From positions 1-58,044 of the forward strand of contig NMRA01000744.1 of NCBI GenBank assembly GCA_002633005.1: DNA of 58,044 nucleotides. The letters run 5' to 3'. The notes beneath the pieces were generated by a model. That model searched no databases and was not told the origin of the DNA. It saw nothing but the letters and a program-made list of their open reading frames with translations. A program made the position numbers and the translations under genes. Below are positions 12,578 through 23,860 of this stretch, one piece after another. Positions within the stretch are counted from its first letter, which is position 1. Each line of letters begins with the position of its first letter. This stretch comes from Phoronis australis (lineage: Eukaryota; Phoronida; Phoronidae).

Positions 12578-15500
12578 GTAAGTTTACCTGCTGTCCAAGA
12601 AATAGGAGTGTTAAAGTGAAGTGACTGTCTTCGATTCACAGTTCTGAGTATCCTTTTATTTTTGTTTTTCAGAGGGACAAATGCGAGTTGGTTCGGATTA
12701 TCAAGCTGTAATTCCACCATTCAATCCAAGTAAGTTTGCTCGACTTCCAACAGATGGCGATTGCAATGTCAAGCCGTGACTTTTGTTTCTGCCACTGAGT
12801 GGTTGTGTTGATCCCTCAGTGATCATAATGTTGATGTGGTTTTCACTGCATTAAGATCAATGATTTTCTGTTTGGGAAAAAGCAATTGACCATTTTTACC
12901 AGTAAGCCATGTTTTGTTGTTGCTTTATATATGTTTATTAGTGTTTACTTGTTGTTTTCGTCCGGTAATATTGCAACCCTTTCTCAGTGTTGCACATAGA
13001 CATGCCAATATTTTATGTGATATCAGGTATCAAAACTAATGCCAAGTGACCAATACATAATGCAGCTTTAAGTTGCCCCCCCCCCCGCTTTTACTAGGTG
13101 ACAACTTTTGAAAACCAAATTTCTGTTTGGCTCCATCTTCAATAGGGATTGTCCTTGTTACATATCATTCCCCTGGACTCTTAAAGCCAAGAAATTTGCA
13201 ACATCACGACCTGATCTGGTATCACATTAGATAAAAAGCCTATTGTGTTGGTACACAATACTGTGGTAGTTACAGGGTCAGAGCTTACATTCACACGAAG
13301 GAATCAGCAGTTAGATGTTAAAGTCTAATTTCTCTGAAAGTCAACCGTTGTCCTTTCAAAGTTTTTTGGTGATAGTATTTCATGCAAAACACATCTTCTT
13401 CACGACATTTGTTGAACGTCATGTGGATATAGTATTTTTAAATATTGGATAGCGTCGGGTGCACTATTTACACGAGTCATAATTACTGGGTTATGTGAGC
13501 TTATCAGATGAATGCAGACAATGATGGCTGACTTTTTTGTCCCCTTGCTATTACTGTCACATTTGTTGTCTGCTTTTAAAAATTAAAAAAACTAACCACA
13601 ACAAACTGTTCAACTGTGCTATTTAAAACTTTCAAAACGAAAATGTCAACAATAATTTTATCACCCCAGTGTGTTTATGATGGATCTAATTATGAACGAT
13701 AACATCAGCAGCCTGTGACGTCCAGAGGTGATGTAATTGCCTACAACTCCATGGTGTCTTGTATCTTTGTGTTGAGTTGCCCAGTCTCGACCGGTGAGGG
13801 TGTTAACGTAGGATACTTTTCATAGCTGACTGGACAGCTTGAAAACTGTGGCTAGCCTGCAAAGTAATCCCTTCAATATATTCCTCTCACTAGAGGGTCT
13901 AGGAACTTGCAAAAGAAAAATGCGCATTAGCCCAAAAATGGCATGCTGATAATGTTTTGAGTGGCATCTAATATGACCTTAAATCTTCCTTTGGTATTTC
14001 ATCAAAAACTAATAGCCCTTTCCAGTTAAGCAGGGCACACAAGGGTAACATTAGTTAATGGTTTTCTGATGCCGGTTGTGTAATGAACCATGAATAATGA
14101 GATGCGCGAATCTTGCCGCAAAATTCACCAAGTAGTCTTCAGGATATACTGCTGCACCCAGCTTACCAAAAGTTTCACCAAACTAGTTTCCAAATCTTCC
14201 AATCGCCACCTGTTTTTGATGGTATAAAACCACCGTGGATAATATCCTTGTAGTAGCAGTCTTCAAGTTTGGAGAGATTCCGTCCCGTCAATGCTATTGT
14301 ATTTTAATAGCTAATTTCTCATTTTTGGTTGTTTGGACCACATTTTTGTGCGTTGCTTTGTGTTATTGTCTCAACCAGTCTGAAATTTTGTTTTCTTCCT
14401 TGCATGAGTATTTATAGTAGTTGCCTTAATACCAAATTCACACGGTGAAGGATGGCTAAAGGAGCAATTGCCCTTCCTGGCATCAATGTACGTTAACTCG
14501 CTGCACTGTTATATATGTGAAAAATACAGTAGCGAACCAGAAAGTGCCAGTATAACATCGTTATATATAAAGTTATAATCAGTTTAGAGTCTTAAGTTGT
14601 GACTGAAATTTCAGACTTTAAGCAGCAAGACACAGCCAGGGCTGAAGCCATGTTGGTCTGGGCGCCAAGTCGTTCACTCCCGGAGAGCCGAAGTAAGTTT
14701 AACCCTCTTTAATATTCCAGCTGCCCATGTAGTCCAGCAATGGGTTTCATTTACACAAGCTTGAAAATCATTTAAGTTAGAAGTCAGCCATTCATTGCAA
14801 GATTTAACTTGTGAATTGTATGGAAGGATTTTCAACTGATAAATTTGTTGGAGCAGATGAAATGGACTGTAAGCAATCTCCTTACTTTGGGGACATCCGT
14901 TAAATTATAATCAATGTAAGTTCAGTTATAAGCAAAGGTATCACTGATACCTTAAATGTGCATAGGTGAAAGTTGGAAGTGAAGTCTGAGCAATGTACGA
15001 GATGGGGCCTGCAAGTTCAAATTAACTTTTGCATTTGTGTAATCGTGTCACGGGAAATTGCGCTCCCTGAATATTTCCAAGGGTGTTAATTTGTTTTTAA
15101 TTTTTCCCGCTGCTCATGAAGCTTTCTGTTACACTGTTTCTTAGATGTATTCGGCCTGTGAATTCCCATGGTTGTCTCCCCATGATGTCCCAAATTCTGC
15201 CAATGCTTCATCCTTCCTGGACAGACTTTCTTAAAGCCATGCATTGTTTTAGTCTTGACGACTGACCTCATCAGTGTCTGTGGCTTTAAAACTTTATGTC
15301 ATCATTAGAAGATTCTAATGTCCAATATGTCTTTATCTTTCTAGTTGATCAGTACATTCAACATGCTAAAGAAAAGCACAACTATAATATGGAACAGGTG
15401 AATATTGTTGCTTTGCTTTGCAATACGGTAAAATGCGATCAATTTAGGATGCAATATGCGTGACGAGTGAAATTTTATATTTTTTTTCATAAAAGACAGA

Positions 15501-18500
15501 TAACACGGAATTAACACATTTCCATCTTCAAACTCTACCATAACTACCAACATTAAATTGAAGGAATTAACACCAATGGCATAAGCCCTTGGAAAATGAA
15601 ATTAGAGGAATTTTTGGCCATTGTTTTTGTCCTATATTGGTTAGATTTTACTGTATCTATTCACATGCAACATATCTATCGTTACATATCTGGAGTTGGA
15701 GTTAATGTTGAAATGTGTAAACCGGCTTGAATTATTTCAAAGTGATGTTAAAAGTGCATTCACAAAATTGAAATCAATTATTCTGACAGACGCTGTCATC
15801 TGAAACAGAATTCATATTTCCTTTCATTTAACGATCTAACTTTAGTCTTAGTTGTGGTGGGTTGTGGTAAAACCTCTCCAGTGTGGGACAGTGAAAATTT
15901 TATTTTGCTCATGGTTCGTGCTTGTAGACATTGGCAAATTTGGCCATCCCAAATTCAAGAATTACGATCAAAGACAAACGATCATTCAATTCGATGTTGT
16001 ACACACTATGGGGACTCGTGAAAATGTTATATCGGTGTCTGTTTACAACGGTTTTATAAACTGCCGAGTCTCTTTTCAGACTCAGGCCAAATTTCAGGCT
16101 TGCGTCTTCAGTCACTGTTCATAAGACAAACCCTGTACTGTAGCTACCATTGTACAATGGTTTGAGTAAGGATTTTCACAATAAAAGCCCAGGTAGTTTT
16201 GGCTTATATTTTTTGTTGGAAAAGTGAGATTTTTCTGTGCGGTTCTTTCAACCAAAATTTGATTAAACTCTGTTTTAGTCTCTTGGTATGCTCTTCTGGC
16301 ATCGCCATGACATTGAGAAGGCCCTCTCGGACCTTTCCAATTTCACGCCGTTTCCCGATGAGTGGACTGTCGAGGACAAAGTGCTGTTTGAGCAAGCGTT
16401 TAGTTTTCATGGGAAGAGCTTCCATCGCATCCGTCAAATGGTGAGTTTCTTCCATTTTGGAATTTCTAGTAAAAATGTTTTAGTGTTTAGAAAAATTTGA
16501 TTTAATTTTACCTTTCAGGTTGCTGCTAGTGACTATAATTATTGCTCAATACTTATCTTGTTATAGGTCTCAATATTTTTCCTTTTCGTATTTATGCTGG
16601 CTTAAAAGCCTTCATAAATATGTGCTCCTGGCTTTTAAATTATTACATTAATTGATTTCCATCTGTTATTTAGAAAATCGAGTGTGCGCTGTTTCTTATC
16701 ATCAAATCTCCTAGCTTAAGTGTTGAGTTTCAAAAATTATCTGTGAAAATGATCCGTATCATAACAAAATTAAATGATTTTAAATATCATTAGAAACTGC
16801 CTATTTCACTGCACTTGGTCAGTAAGTTTGTACAAGAACTTTCGATGCCGCAATCACTTGTATTCGCTCTTCCTGTGTGGAGGCTAAAACATTAGATATA
16901 ACTTCATAGCAGTTAATTCAATGCCTGAAATAAATTGCATTGTGGACTGGAACCGATGATTTTTCAAACTGTTTGAGTTCTGGAATTTGAATTTGTCGTG
17001 AGAAGTTAGGTTAGGATCATTTTCCGAAGAAATATGATAAAAATTCTCTAACATAATGTATCGATATGAGGCAGTGTGGCCTGGTTAATAAGTGCCCGCT
17101 TTCTTTACTTGAGGTCGTGGGTTCAAGTCCCACCAGGTCACACTGCTAAACCCTTGACCGAGGTTTCTAGCTCCTCAGCTCGGTTTTAACCATAAATTAA
17201 TAAAGCATAAAAATATTTCCAGGTGATCAGTACAATGGGCCCACATGCGAGGGTTGTGCACGTCTGGTACAACGTGTATCAGACCGCCTGCATGCAATTA
17301 TTTTTTTATTATTTTACCGATTTGATTTGTTGATCAGTGGGTGTTATGAGTGGTGTTGGCGTCCTGGTGCCAGACAAAAGACTGTCAGGGATTGCTTAGC
17401 ATTAGTATCTGGATTTTGAAACTACTGTCAGCTGGTGTTGACGTTTAATGAGGTGTATGTACTGTTTAATTATCCCTTGGTTTTTGTTCTGTATGAGCAG
17501 TTCATGACTGTTTTAACTCCTTTCTAAAACTTTCATGTTGCAGTTGCCAGACAAATCCATTGCCTCGCTGGTGAAGTATTATTACTCGTGGAAGAAAACT
17601 AGGTCAAGGACAAGCTTGATGGATCGTCAGGCTCGGAGATTTAACAGTCAAGAGGATGCAGACAGGTGCTTCACTTTTTCTGCTTTATGGTTAGATTGAC
17701 ACTTTGGTTGGAGATGTAGGTTTTCATTTGGTTTTTACTCTCTTGCTGCCATGTCGTTAGTTATCTGATGTGTTTGACTTTTGGCACAGAATGGCATCAA
17801 TGTTTCGCTGTAGTTTGACATTCATCATATGCTGAATATCATCACATTTAATTTTAAAAAATACTACCTTTGGAAGACATGATGTAAGCAGACTGTTGTA
17901 TGCATGTTTATGGACAGTGTATGAAGTAGCTGTCGCAAGACCTGTTAAAATATTCAGCTAATTTTTTGTGAATAGCTAAGACTGTACAGGAATTCAAACC
18001 TTTGTTTTTGCCACCCAGTGATGACAGTGACGGAAGTGGGGCCAATGACAGCGACTTTGACAACTCTAAGGAGAACGGCAAGGCGGAGAAGAAAGAAACA
18101 TGTGCTAACTGTGGCGTGGCGTCTTCCCAGCAACACTCGACGACCAAGGGTAACCTGTGTAGCACGTGCTACCAGTACTGGAGGTAAGGGCCATGGCTTT
18201 GTGTTGCCAGTGTCCAGCTGTTGATTTATGAATTTGTCATTTCTGTTCAGTGTCACAAAACAGCAGCGTGTACTTTCAAGTCCCACACAGTACTAGTTAG
18301 GCCAAGCCAGTTGCAAGCATCCAACTTGAATAAGTCAAGTTGGCATCTGTAAACCGCCCCATTGAAGCAATCGATGTTCTGTTGTGGTTCATGGTGTTGC
18401 GAACATTTAAGTCTTGTCTGCATGCCATCTGTTGGCCACATCACATAATCTAAAGAATATAACTCCAAAAAGATTTCTGCCTCGACCGGGACTCGAACAC

Positions 18501-20947
18501 AGGACCTTCTGCTAACCGTGCGGACGCTCTAGCCACTGAGCTATCGGGACCACCGGTCAAACACAGAAATCCAATCGGACATGGCGGTGTTATCGTGTGT
18601 AATTTGGAATGCTAACTTGGCCTATTTATGAACCAAAATGAGAAGTTCCAACCTGAAGCACAAACCAAAGCAATGGTTTTGCTAGGCTTTTTGATGTTCA
18701 TTCAGTAAAATGTGAATTGTTCGTTCTATGCAATGGGATCCTGTTGTGCCTCAGATCAGCAACAAGTCGTTAAAAACTATTGAAGGTGTTTTAATGTTTC
18801 CAGACGCACTGGGTTGATGAGACCGAATGTGGGGCCACGCAAGGAGGGGGCAGTTGGGCACTCAGCTAGCCACGGCCGACACAACCCCATCAAGAACCGA
18901 CGCAAGCCTCCACGCGGCATGTACATGAATGCCGAGGACTTGCACATGATCGCTAGTGGCCCCACGGGGCAGGGAGAGCAAGTACTCAAGGGACTTGATG
19001 CGGAGCTGGTGCAACTGAAGCGACAGGTGCAGAATAACAAACAGATGTTGAGCGTGGTCAAACACCGGACACTAGATGGCATTGATGCATGCAGAGCACC
19101 TGAGGTGAGTGAGGTCAGTGAGGTGTATAGTGCTTTGTGACCCTTATAACTCAGTGGTATGCCACAATTACTTTTGACAGGAGTGTGAGGTGAACAATTA
19201 GACTGGTATATAGAGACCCCGGTTAGAGGTTTTGAACAACAGATAACACAGTTCAGTAGGAGATGCCATAATTTTAATATTTGTTGGTTTTAAAATCGTA
19301 ATCTGTCAAGTTTCTTACGCAAAATCAAATCTGGCCTTTAGTGGAATGAGGATTGCGTTGCATTTTACATGTTCAAGTAGTTCTGAAGGTGACTCTGTTC
19401 TTTTTCTGGTTTTGAGAAATAATCAACATGGCATGGAGCAGTTTATATTAAATAGCAGAGCTGCAGCGTCAGTGCAGCGGAAAGAGTGCGGCAGTTTCGC
19501 ACAACATTTTTCTGTTATTTATTACTTTGAAGTAGTAAAGTGGAATTTGGATGTACTAGAACGAGTTCAGTTTTTGAAAACAGAAAATCAGGGTCTCAGG
19601 AATCTGCACAGTTTTTGCGAAATTGATGAGGGTTTATCAAGGTGTAAGACTATACATAATTTAATAGCCAATCTGTGCATTGTTCCATAGTTGTGATCGC
19701 TTTCCCCAGGCCAATCAAAAGGTGAACCCACGCTGGACCAATGAGGAACTACTTCTGGCCGTGCAGGGCGTACGCAAGTATGGCAAGAACTTCCGTGCCA
19801 TAGCCGAGACCATTGGCAACAAGACGGAGGGTCATGTAAGAAATTTCTTCGTCAGCTACAGGACACGCTATAGTTTGGACGAGTGTCTGCGTGAGTACGA
19901 GGCGGAGAATGGGACACAGGAGGATATGGACATTAAGGAATTGGACAAGGTGAGGCTTTCGTAAAGTGCCTTTCAAATTTTTGCTGCATGGCCTGCTTAA
20001 ATGTTTTTTGAATGCGTTTAATGTTTTGAAGTGTTTCTGATTTCAAATCGCAATTAAAAAGCAAAAGTGACTGGATGGGTCAGAAATTTAAATTTAATGG
20101 TGGTTGGTACTAGTTCCGGACAAAACCGGTAGTCTAGCCAATCACGAGTCTTTAGTGCGCAGTACGTTTTAGTGTTATTTCCATTTCCACTGGAGTTTCG
20201 TTTTGGCGTCTCTGGAAACCTTCACTCCTTGTTGCCTTCATTGACTTTCTTTGTCTTCACAGTTGATTGATTGTTACAGATGGACACTGATGAGAAACCA
20301 GTCGTGGTTGCCACGGAGAGAAGTGACATGCCCACTCCCACCTTGATTGACACTAAACCCGTGCCAGTTGACAGCAAGGCGGGTCCACCGCCGCTACTGA
20401 AACAACCACCAGGATCTCCACAGAAGTCGCCCATTGCTCCAAGGTAAAGCACTGTTATGCACAAATACAGAACACAATGTCTGGGACAAGTGTTTTTTCA
20501 TTTTATATTTTAATTGCCTTGTCATTTTTAAAGTCGTTACCTTACCTGCCGTCAGACAGTTTGTGAGATTTCACTGTTCAAGTGCATTTTCACTGCTCTA
20601 TCAATGGCTCAATTTTTTGTGATATGTGCAAACTGTGTGTACCAATCTGAGTTGCAGAATTGTTGAAGTTTCTTGTAATGCTATCTAATCCTTAAGTGTA
20701 ATTTAAAAAGCAACATTTTACTATCTTCAGACTGCATGTTTTCATTTTCTGTTGTTGCTATTCCCTCTATTTTACTTAAAATCTTACGATTACCTTAGGT
20801 GCACGATAATCGTTACCGAATTTGAACTCTGTCTCACAAATGAGTTTACATTTCAGATTGAGTTCATCGAATCGACCCTCCCTCCACCACCCCCCTCCAT
20901 TGATCAAACCGTCCACTCAGTCTCCCAACAAGGCGACGTCCGCTTGA
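12466..20947 (+). CDS. RCOR: REST corepressor (CoREST), complete, 11 exons
   Basis: Scaffold subunit of the LSD1-HDAC chromatin corepressor complex; it acts in the nucleus by bridging histone deacetylase and the LSD1 demethylase to nucleosomes (family knowledge). The join is 12466-12577, 12673-12729, 14615-14692, 15345-15397, 16279-16440, 17544-17665, 18019-18183, 18804-19104, 19710-19949, 20280-20443, 20857-20947. It totals 1545 nt (514 aa plus stop) with every intron GT-AG and phase-consistent. Domains: ELM2 about 38-125 ([38 protein letters not shown]); SANT1 about 128-178 ([25 protein letters not shown]); GATA-like C4 zinc finger 223-245; LSD1-binding helical linker about 284-350 ([22 protein letters not shown]); SANT2 about 358-410 ([18 protein letters not shown]); Pro-rich tail. 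Vertebrate RCOR1 is of similar length (about 480-485 aa). The zinc finger is not one I know from vertebrate RCORs. Exons 1 and 2 also exist upstream at 8199-8462. Confidence 0.93.
12673..12729 (+). CDS. RCOR: CoREST exon 2, copy B (ELM2 start)
   Basis: 57 nt between TTTTTCAG and GTAAGT, residues 38-56, phase 1 to 1. Contains the ELM2-initial [12 protein letters not shown] motif. Confidence 0.9.
14615..14692 (+). CDS. RCOR: CoREST exon 3 (ELM2)
   Basis: 78 nt after AAATTTCAG, before GTAAGT. It encodes [20 protein letters not shown] and onward; MLVWAP corresponds to MLVWSP in vertebrate RCORs. Confidence 0.9.
15345..15397 (+). CDS. RCOR: CoREST exon 4 (ELM2)
   Basis: 53 nt after CTTTCTAG, before GTGAAT. 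Encodes [18 protein letters not shown], the conserved ELM2 helix (family: DEYIAIAKEKHGYNMEQ). Confidence 0.92.
16279..16440 (+). CDS. RCOR: CoREST exon 5 (ELM2 end, SANT1 start)
   Basis: 162 nt after CTGTTTTAG, before GTGAGT. It encodes [20 protein letters not shown], then [20 protein letters not shown], residues 101-154. These are among the most conserved parts of the family and recruit and activate HDAC1/2 in known CoRESTs. Confidence 0.95.
17073..17145 (+). repeat. tRNA-like SINE fragment in CoREST intron 5
   Basis: Contains a perfect T-arm (GTGGG TTCAAGT CCCAC, 17117-17133, a good Pol III B box) and an A-box-like TGGCCTGGTTAATAAGTGCC. Near-perfect 13-bp end pairing joins CAGTGTGGCCTGG to CCAGGTCACACTG. 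It is too short (about 64 nt between acceptor ends) for a normal tRNA, so I read it as tRNA-derived. Confidence 0.6.
17544..17665 (+). CDS. RCOR: CoREST exon 6 (SANT1 end)
   Basis: 122 nt after GTTGCAG, before GTGCTT. Encodes [20 protein letters not shown] followed by a basic stretch ([13 protein letters not shown]). Confidence 0.93.
18019..18183 (+). CDS. RCOR: CoREST exon 7 (acidic stretch and C4 zinc finger)
   Basis: 165 nt after CACCCAG, before GTAAGG; residues 195-250. An acidic, Ser-rich segment is followed by a C-x2-C-x15-C-x2-C arrangement (Cys 223, 226, 242, 245) ending CSTCYQYWR. The exon 8 continuation RTGLMRP resembles the tail of GATA-type fingers such as those in MTA proteins. 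Confidence 0.88.
18479..18552 (-). repeat. tRNA-like SINE head in CoREST intron 7
   Basis: Minus strand carries a consensus A box TAGCTCAGTGGCTAGAGC and a B box GTTCGAGTCCC. The acceptor stem does not pair and the anticodon loop lacks T33, so a functional tRNA is unlikely. Confidence 0.65.
18804..19104 (+). CDS. RCOR: CoREST exon 8 (LSD1-binding linker)
   Basis: 301 nt after TTTCCAG, before GTGAGT; residues 250-350. [19 protein letters not shown] and the coiled-coil [17 protein letters not shown] match the helical linker that packs on the LSD1 tower domain. The donor lies in a 9-bp tandem repeat. Confidence 0.92.
19105..19131 (+). repeat. 9-bp tandem repeat at the CoREST exon 8 donor
   Basis: Around 19102-19128 the sequence reads GAGGTGAGT, GAGGTCAGT, GAGGTGTAT, three 9-bp units each offering a GT donor after GAG. 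The later two donors would add 3 or 6 residues (VSE units) in frame. Confidence 0.7.
19710..19949 (+). CDS. RCOR: CoREST exon 9 (SANT2)
   Basis: 240 nt after TTCCCCAG, before GTGAGG; residues 351-430. Encodes [40 protein letters not shown] and YRTRYSLDE, the DNA/nucleosome-contacting SANT2 of CoREST. SANT2 is followed by an acidic tail. Confidence 0.95.
20280..20443 (+). CDS. RCOR: CoREST exon 10 (Pro-rich tail)
   Basis: 164 nt after GTTACAG, before GTAAAG. Encodes a low-complexity Thr/Pro/Lys tail ([19 protein letters not shown]). An AG 17 bases upstream (CTTCACAG) would shift the frame, so 20280 was chosen. Confidence 0.82.
20857..20947 (+). CDS. RCOR: CoREST exon 11 (last coding exon)
   Basis: After ACATTTCAG. 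Continues the frame with [20 protein letters not shown] and stops at TGA 20945-20947. Not conserved in sequence with vertebrate C-termini, but frame and composition agree with exon 10. Confidence 0.78.
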
Positions 20948-23300
20948 CCAAGCAAAGTCAATCTGTGTCCAATAGTGTGTTCTTCACTTGAGCATGGCTT
21001 ATTTTTATTTATTAAAGTATTTTGAGGTTGTCTACTCTATGTCTGTTGTCTAAGAGTAAGTACAGTGCACGCCAAAAATAGTGTGACATAATGACGTGCA
21101 ATTCCACCGCCATGGCAGTTGAGGGCCGAGTTCATCATCACAGTATATAGAATGTCCCATTATGACGTGTGAGTACTTGTCATGATGTAGATATGGTATT
21201 TTAGCTCATTATTTTTGGCATGTACTGTAGGTGTAAGTTGATTTGGAAATGGTCAGCAACTTGATATGAAAGAAAGATAATTCGTTCGACTTTATCAGAA
21301 CATGTGCTCTGAAGGATATTGTTGATTGTCTTCGAGCTGGTTAAAATCAGTATAGTTTGCTAGCAGCCTTTCGTTTACACAAACTTCGTTAAAAATGTGA
21401 CTAAGCTTTTTGTTTGCAGCGTACTAGTATCAAGATCGCAAATAAAAAATCTGGTCATGTTTTTAACAGAGTTTGAGCTGCTTGAGTGAAGGAATTTATT
21501 GCTCGAAGGTTGTGTGGGATCTTAAAAAAGAAAAACTTAGATTTAATGCCAGCGGATGGTAAAATTTTTTGTACTTTTTTATAAATAAATGCTACTATTG
21601 GTATGTTAGCCACTAATTTGGTCCCCCAACTTAGTCCATTGTGTCTTACGACCAAAGTGTACATATACCATAAATTTAGCAACAAAGTTGAGGGTGTGAG
21701 AGTGTGCTGTAAATATGCGTTATTGCTCACAGGCAGCAGAAACGACTTCGTAAACTCAGAATTAAAAAATGTGTGGATACCACTAAAAAACACTTATCGG
21801 GAGTCGTTTCTAAAGCCTGAGCTAGGTTGCAGACCATTCCAGTCTAGTGGTTGTTTACTGTATTTAGTAGTAGGTGTCGTTATTTAGTTTCATCCCTTAA
21901 TATTCAAGCGTTGTCTATCATCAGATACTTCATAGCCGTTTCAAACTTGTGTTTGCCCACAGTATTTGTCATCCTATTTATTATTATTATCATTGTGTAA
22001 AATATAACCAAAGTGGCGAGCGTTTCCCTGTTTTTCAGTCAAGGAAAATGTATGGTAAAGAATGGTGCCTAGTTATTGAGGTTGCACACATAAGTAACAG
22101 TAATTCTCCAGTTATTGTGTACAAATTGCCAAACTTGTCATTTTTACTAATTTTCAAAGGCTGGTTATCTTCCTACCAGTAATGGAAACTTTATGAAATG
22201 TTGTTTTAGACACTACAAACAATCCTAGCAGCAGATTAAAACTTTTTAATCTTTATTTTTGTGGAGAAATGTGACATGTAGAATTTCACCTAGAATTACC
22301 GTACATTCAGTCCTATCTCAAAAGCTGCAAATGTAAGACTATCCAATATTAACTGGAAGTAAAAATTAGAAACATAACCTGTTCCAGGGTACCATGCCAA
22401 TAGACATGTGTAACAACTCCTAGCGCCACCCCATGGCATTATGAATGCTGACTGCAGTACCTTTTGTGTGCGGTAAATGGTCTGCTGGGAATGCTCAACC
22501 AAAATGTCTATTCGAAAACTAGGGATTGTATTTAGTGTAATCAAGTGTGAAGTTGTCTAGTCTTACAACTTTCAAGTACTGGTGAAGACTAATTATTGGT
22601 GACATCATATTGTTGGCATTTTGAAAGAGTGGACCTTAGTGTTTACTTAGTTCAACTCACACCATGACCAGCATCATTGCGTGCATAGGTTTATGGAAAT
22701 GACTCCCATAGAGAATTTCCAAGAATGGGCATCTTTTCCAAAACAGAGCAGAAGACGAGCACCATTTTTAATATTGCTCCTGGCTCAATAGCCATTGCAA
22801 CATACAAAGCACCAGTTGCAGGCTTCGCCAGCATCGTCAGTTCCTTGACAGTTCATTCAGAGGCCGTTTCAACAAGATCGCCTTCTGTACAGATTGACTG
22901 GTCCTTCAGCTGGCGCAAAAAGTTTAAGTGCAATTTAAACATGGAATTTTGTAATGAAAACTTTCAATTGTACTGTACTTAGTTTCTGTCAATAAAAAGA
23001 GTTCTCTCGTCAACTGCTTTTTGGTCACAATTTTGTACAGAACAAGAGCCTCAAATTTCATTTTTGAGAATAGGACAGTCCTGAATTCATCTTTTGTCAA
23101 GTACATTGGCCAAACTTTTAAAAAACTGGCCGATTCTAGGAGTGGTGTCCTAAAATACCGAAACTGTGGATGCTTCTCAATTTGCTGCCATCTGCGTTGC
23201 TGCCCACAAAACAGCAGTGAAACTTCAGAAGATTCTATTGAACACGGTTACTGCAGTCTAGAAAAAGTTGAAAAGCAAGACACCTACACTTAATGTGAGA
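20948..23300 (+). other. CoREST 3' flank and probable 3' UTR
   Basis: No coding sequence supported. AATAAA occurs at 21441-21446 and 22991-22996 in the sense direction, so the 3' UTR could be about 0.5 or about 2 kb long. Confidence 0.5.
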
Positions 23301-23694
23301 AAATCAATCGCCTGGAAACTGCTCGACGAATGTTGCAGCATTGTGTGTAAATACCACGAGATTCAACTGCCACTGTACTAACGGGGACCATCCCAATAAG
23401 ATACATGAAAACTGAGTACAGTTAAGTATCCACCCCAAGTTTTCACATGAAAACTAAAACCAAACCAGGACTCCAGTACATGTAATTTATTTGATAAGCT
23501 TATTACAAAATGCGAGACCACTGTCTCACGTTTACAACATATATTAAAAGCGAATCCACTGAAACATGCATCATATAAACTGTCAACTAACAACATAAGT
23601 CTAGAATGGCTCCATGAGACGCACCTTGTCCACTATAATATACACTAAAAGCTGTCAGTCTTAGTCACGCGAAAAAAACTGGAAGTTTTGATTC

Positions 23695-23860
23695 TTGCCC
23701 CCAAAGCATCGAAAAGGGTTCAAACCAGAAATGTGACCAAGACACTTTATCCACTGCACCAGGTAAACTAACCCTTTGTTCAGCACTTTCCTTGAACGAA
23801 ACATGGGTCTCCAAATAAGGGACTTGAACACAGACCACCACTTCAACACTTATATAAGAT
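23695..23860 (-). repeat. Degenerate tRNA-like repeats
   Basis: Minus strand has GGTTTGAACCC and, nearby, GTGTTCAAGTCCC as B-box-like segments, each preceded by GTGG/AAGTG stretches like the other tRNA-derived fragments in this window. Weak evidence. Confidence 0.35.

Larger units (their letters stand above)
9507..13690. repeat. Tandem duplication, copy B (with CoREST exons 1 and 2)
   Basis: Second copy of the block at 4979-9464, lacking the 161-bp MITE. Downstream of 13690 the sequence is unique and leads to CoREST exon 3, so this copy is the one contiguous with the rest of the gene. Confidence 0.9.

Noticed and set aside
16204-16455. 83-codon minus-strand frame over CoREST exon 5
   Set aside because: Shadow of the strongly conserved ELM2/SANT1 exon on the plus strand.
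18479-18552. tRNA gene on the minus strand
   Set aside because: Good A and B boxes, but the acceptor stem does not pair and T33 is missing. Better read as SINE-derived.
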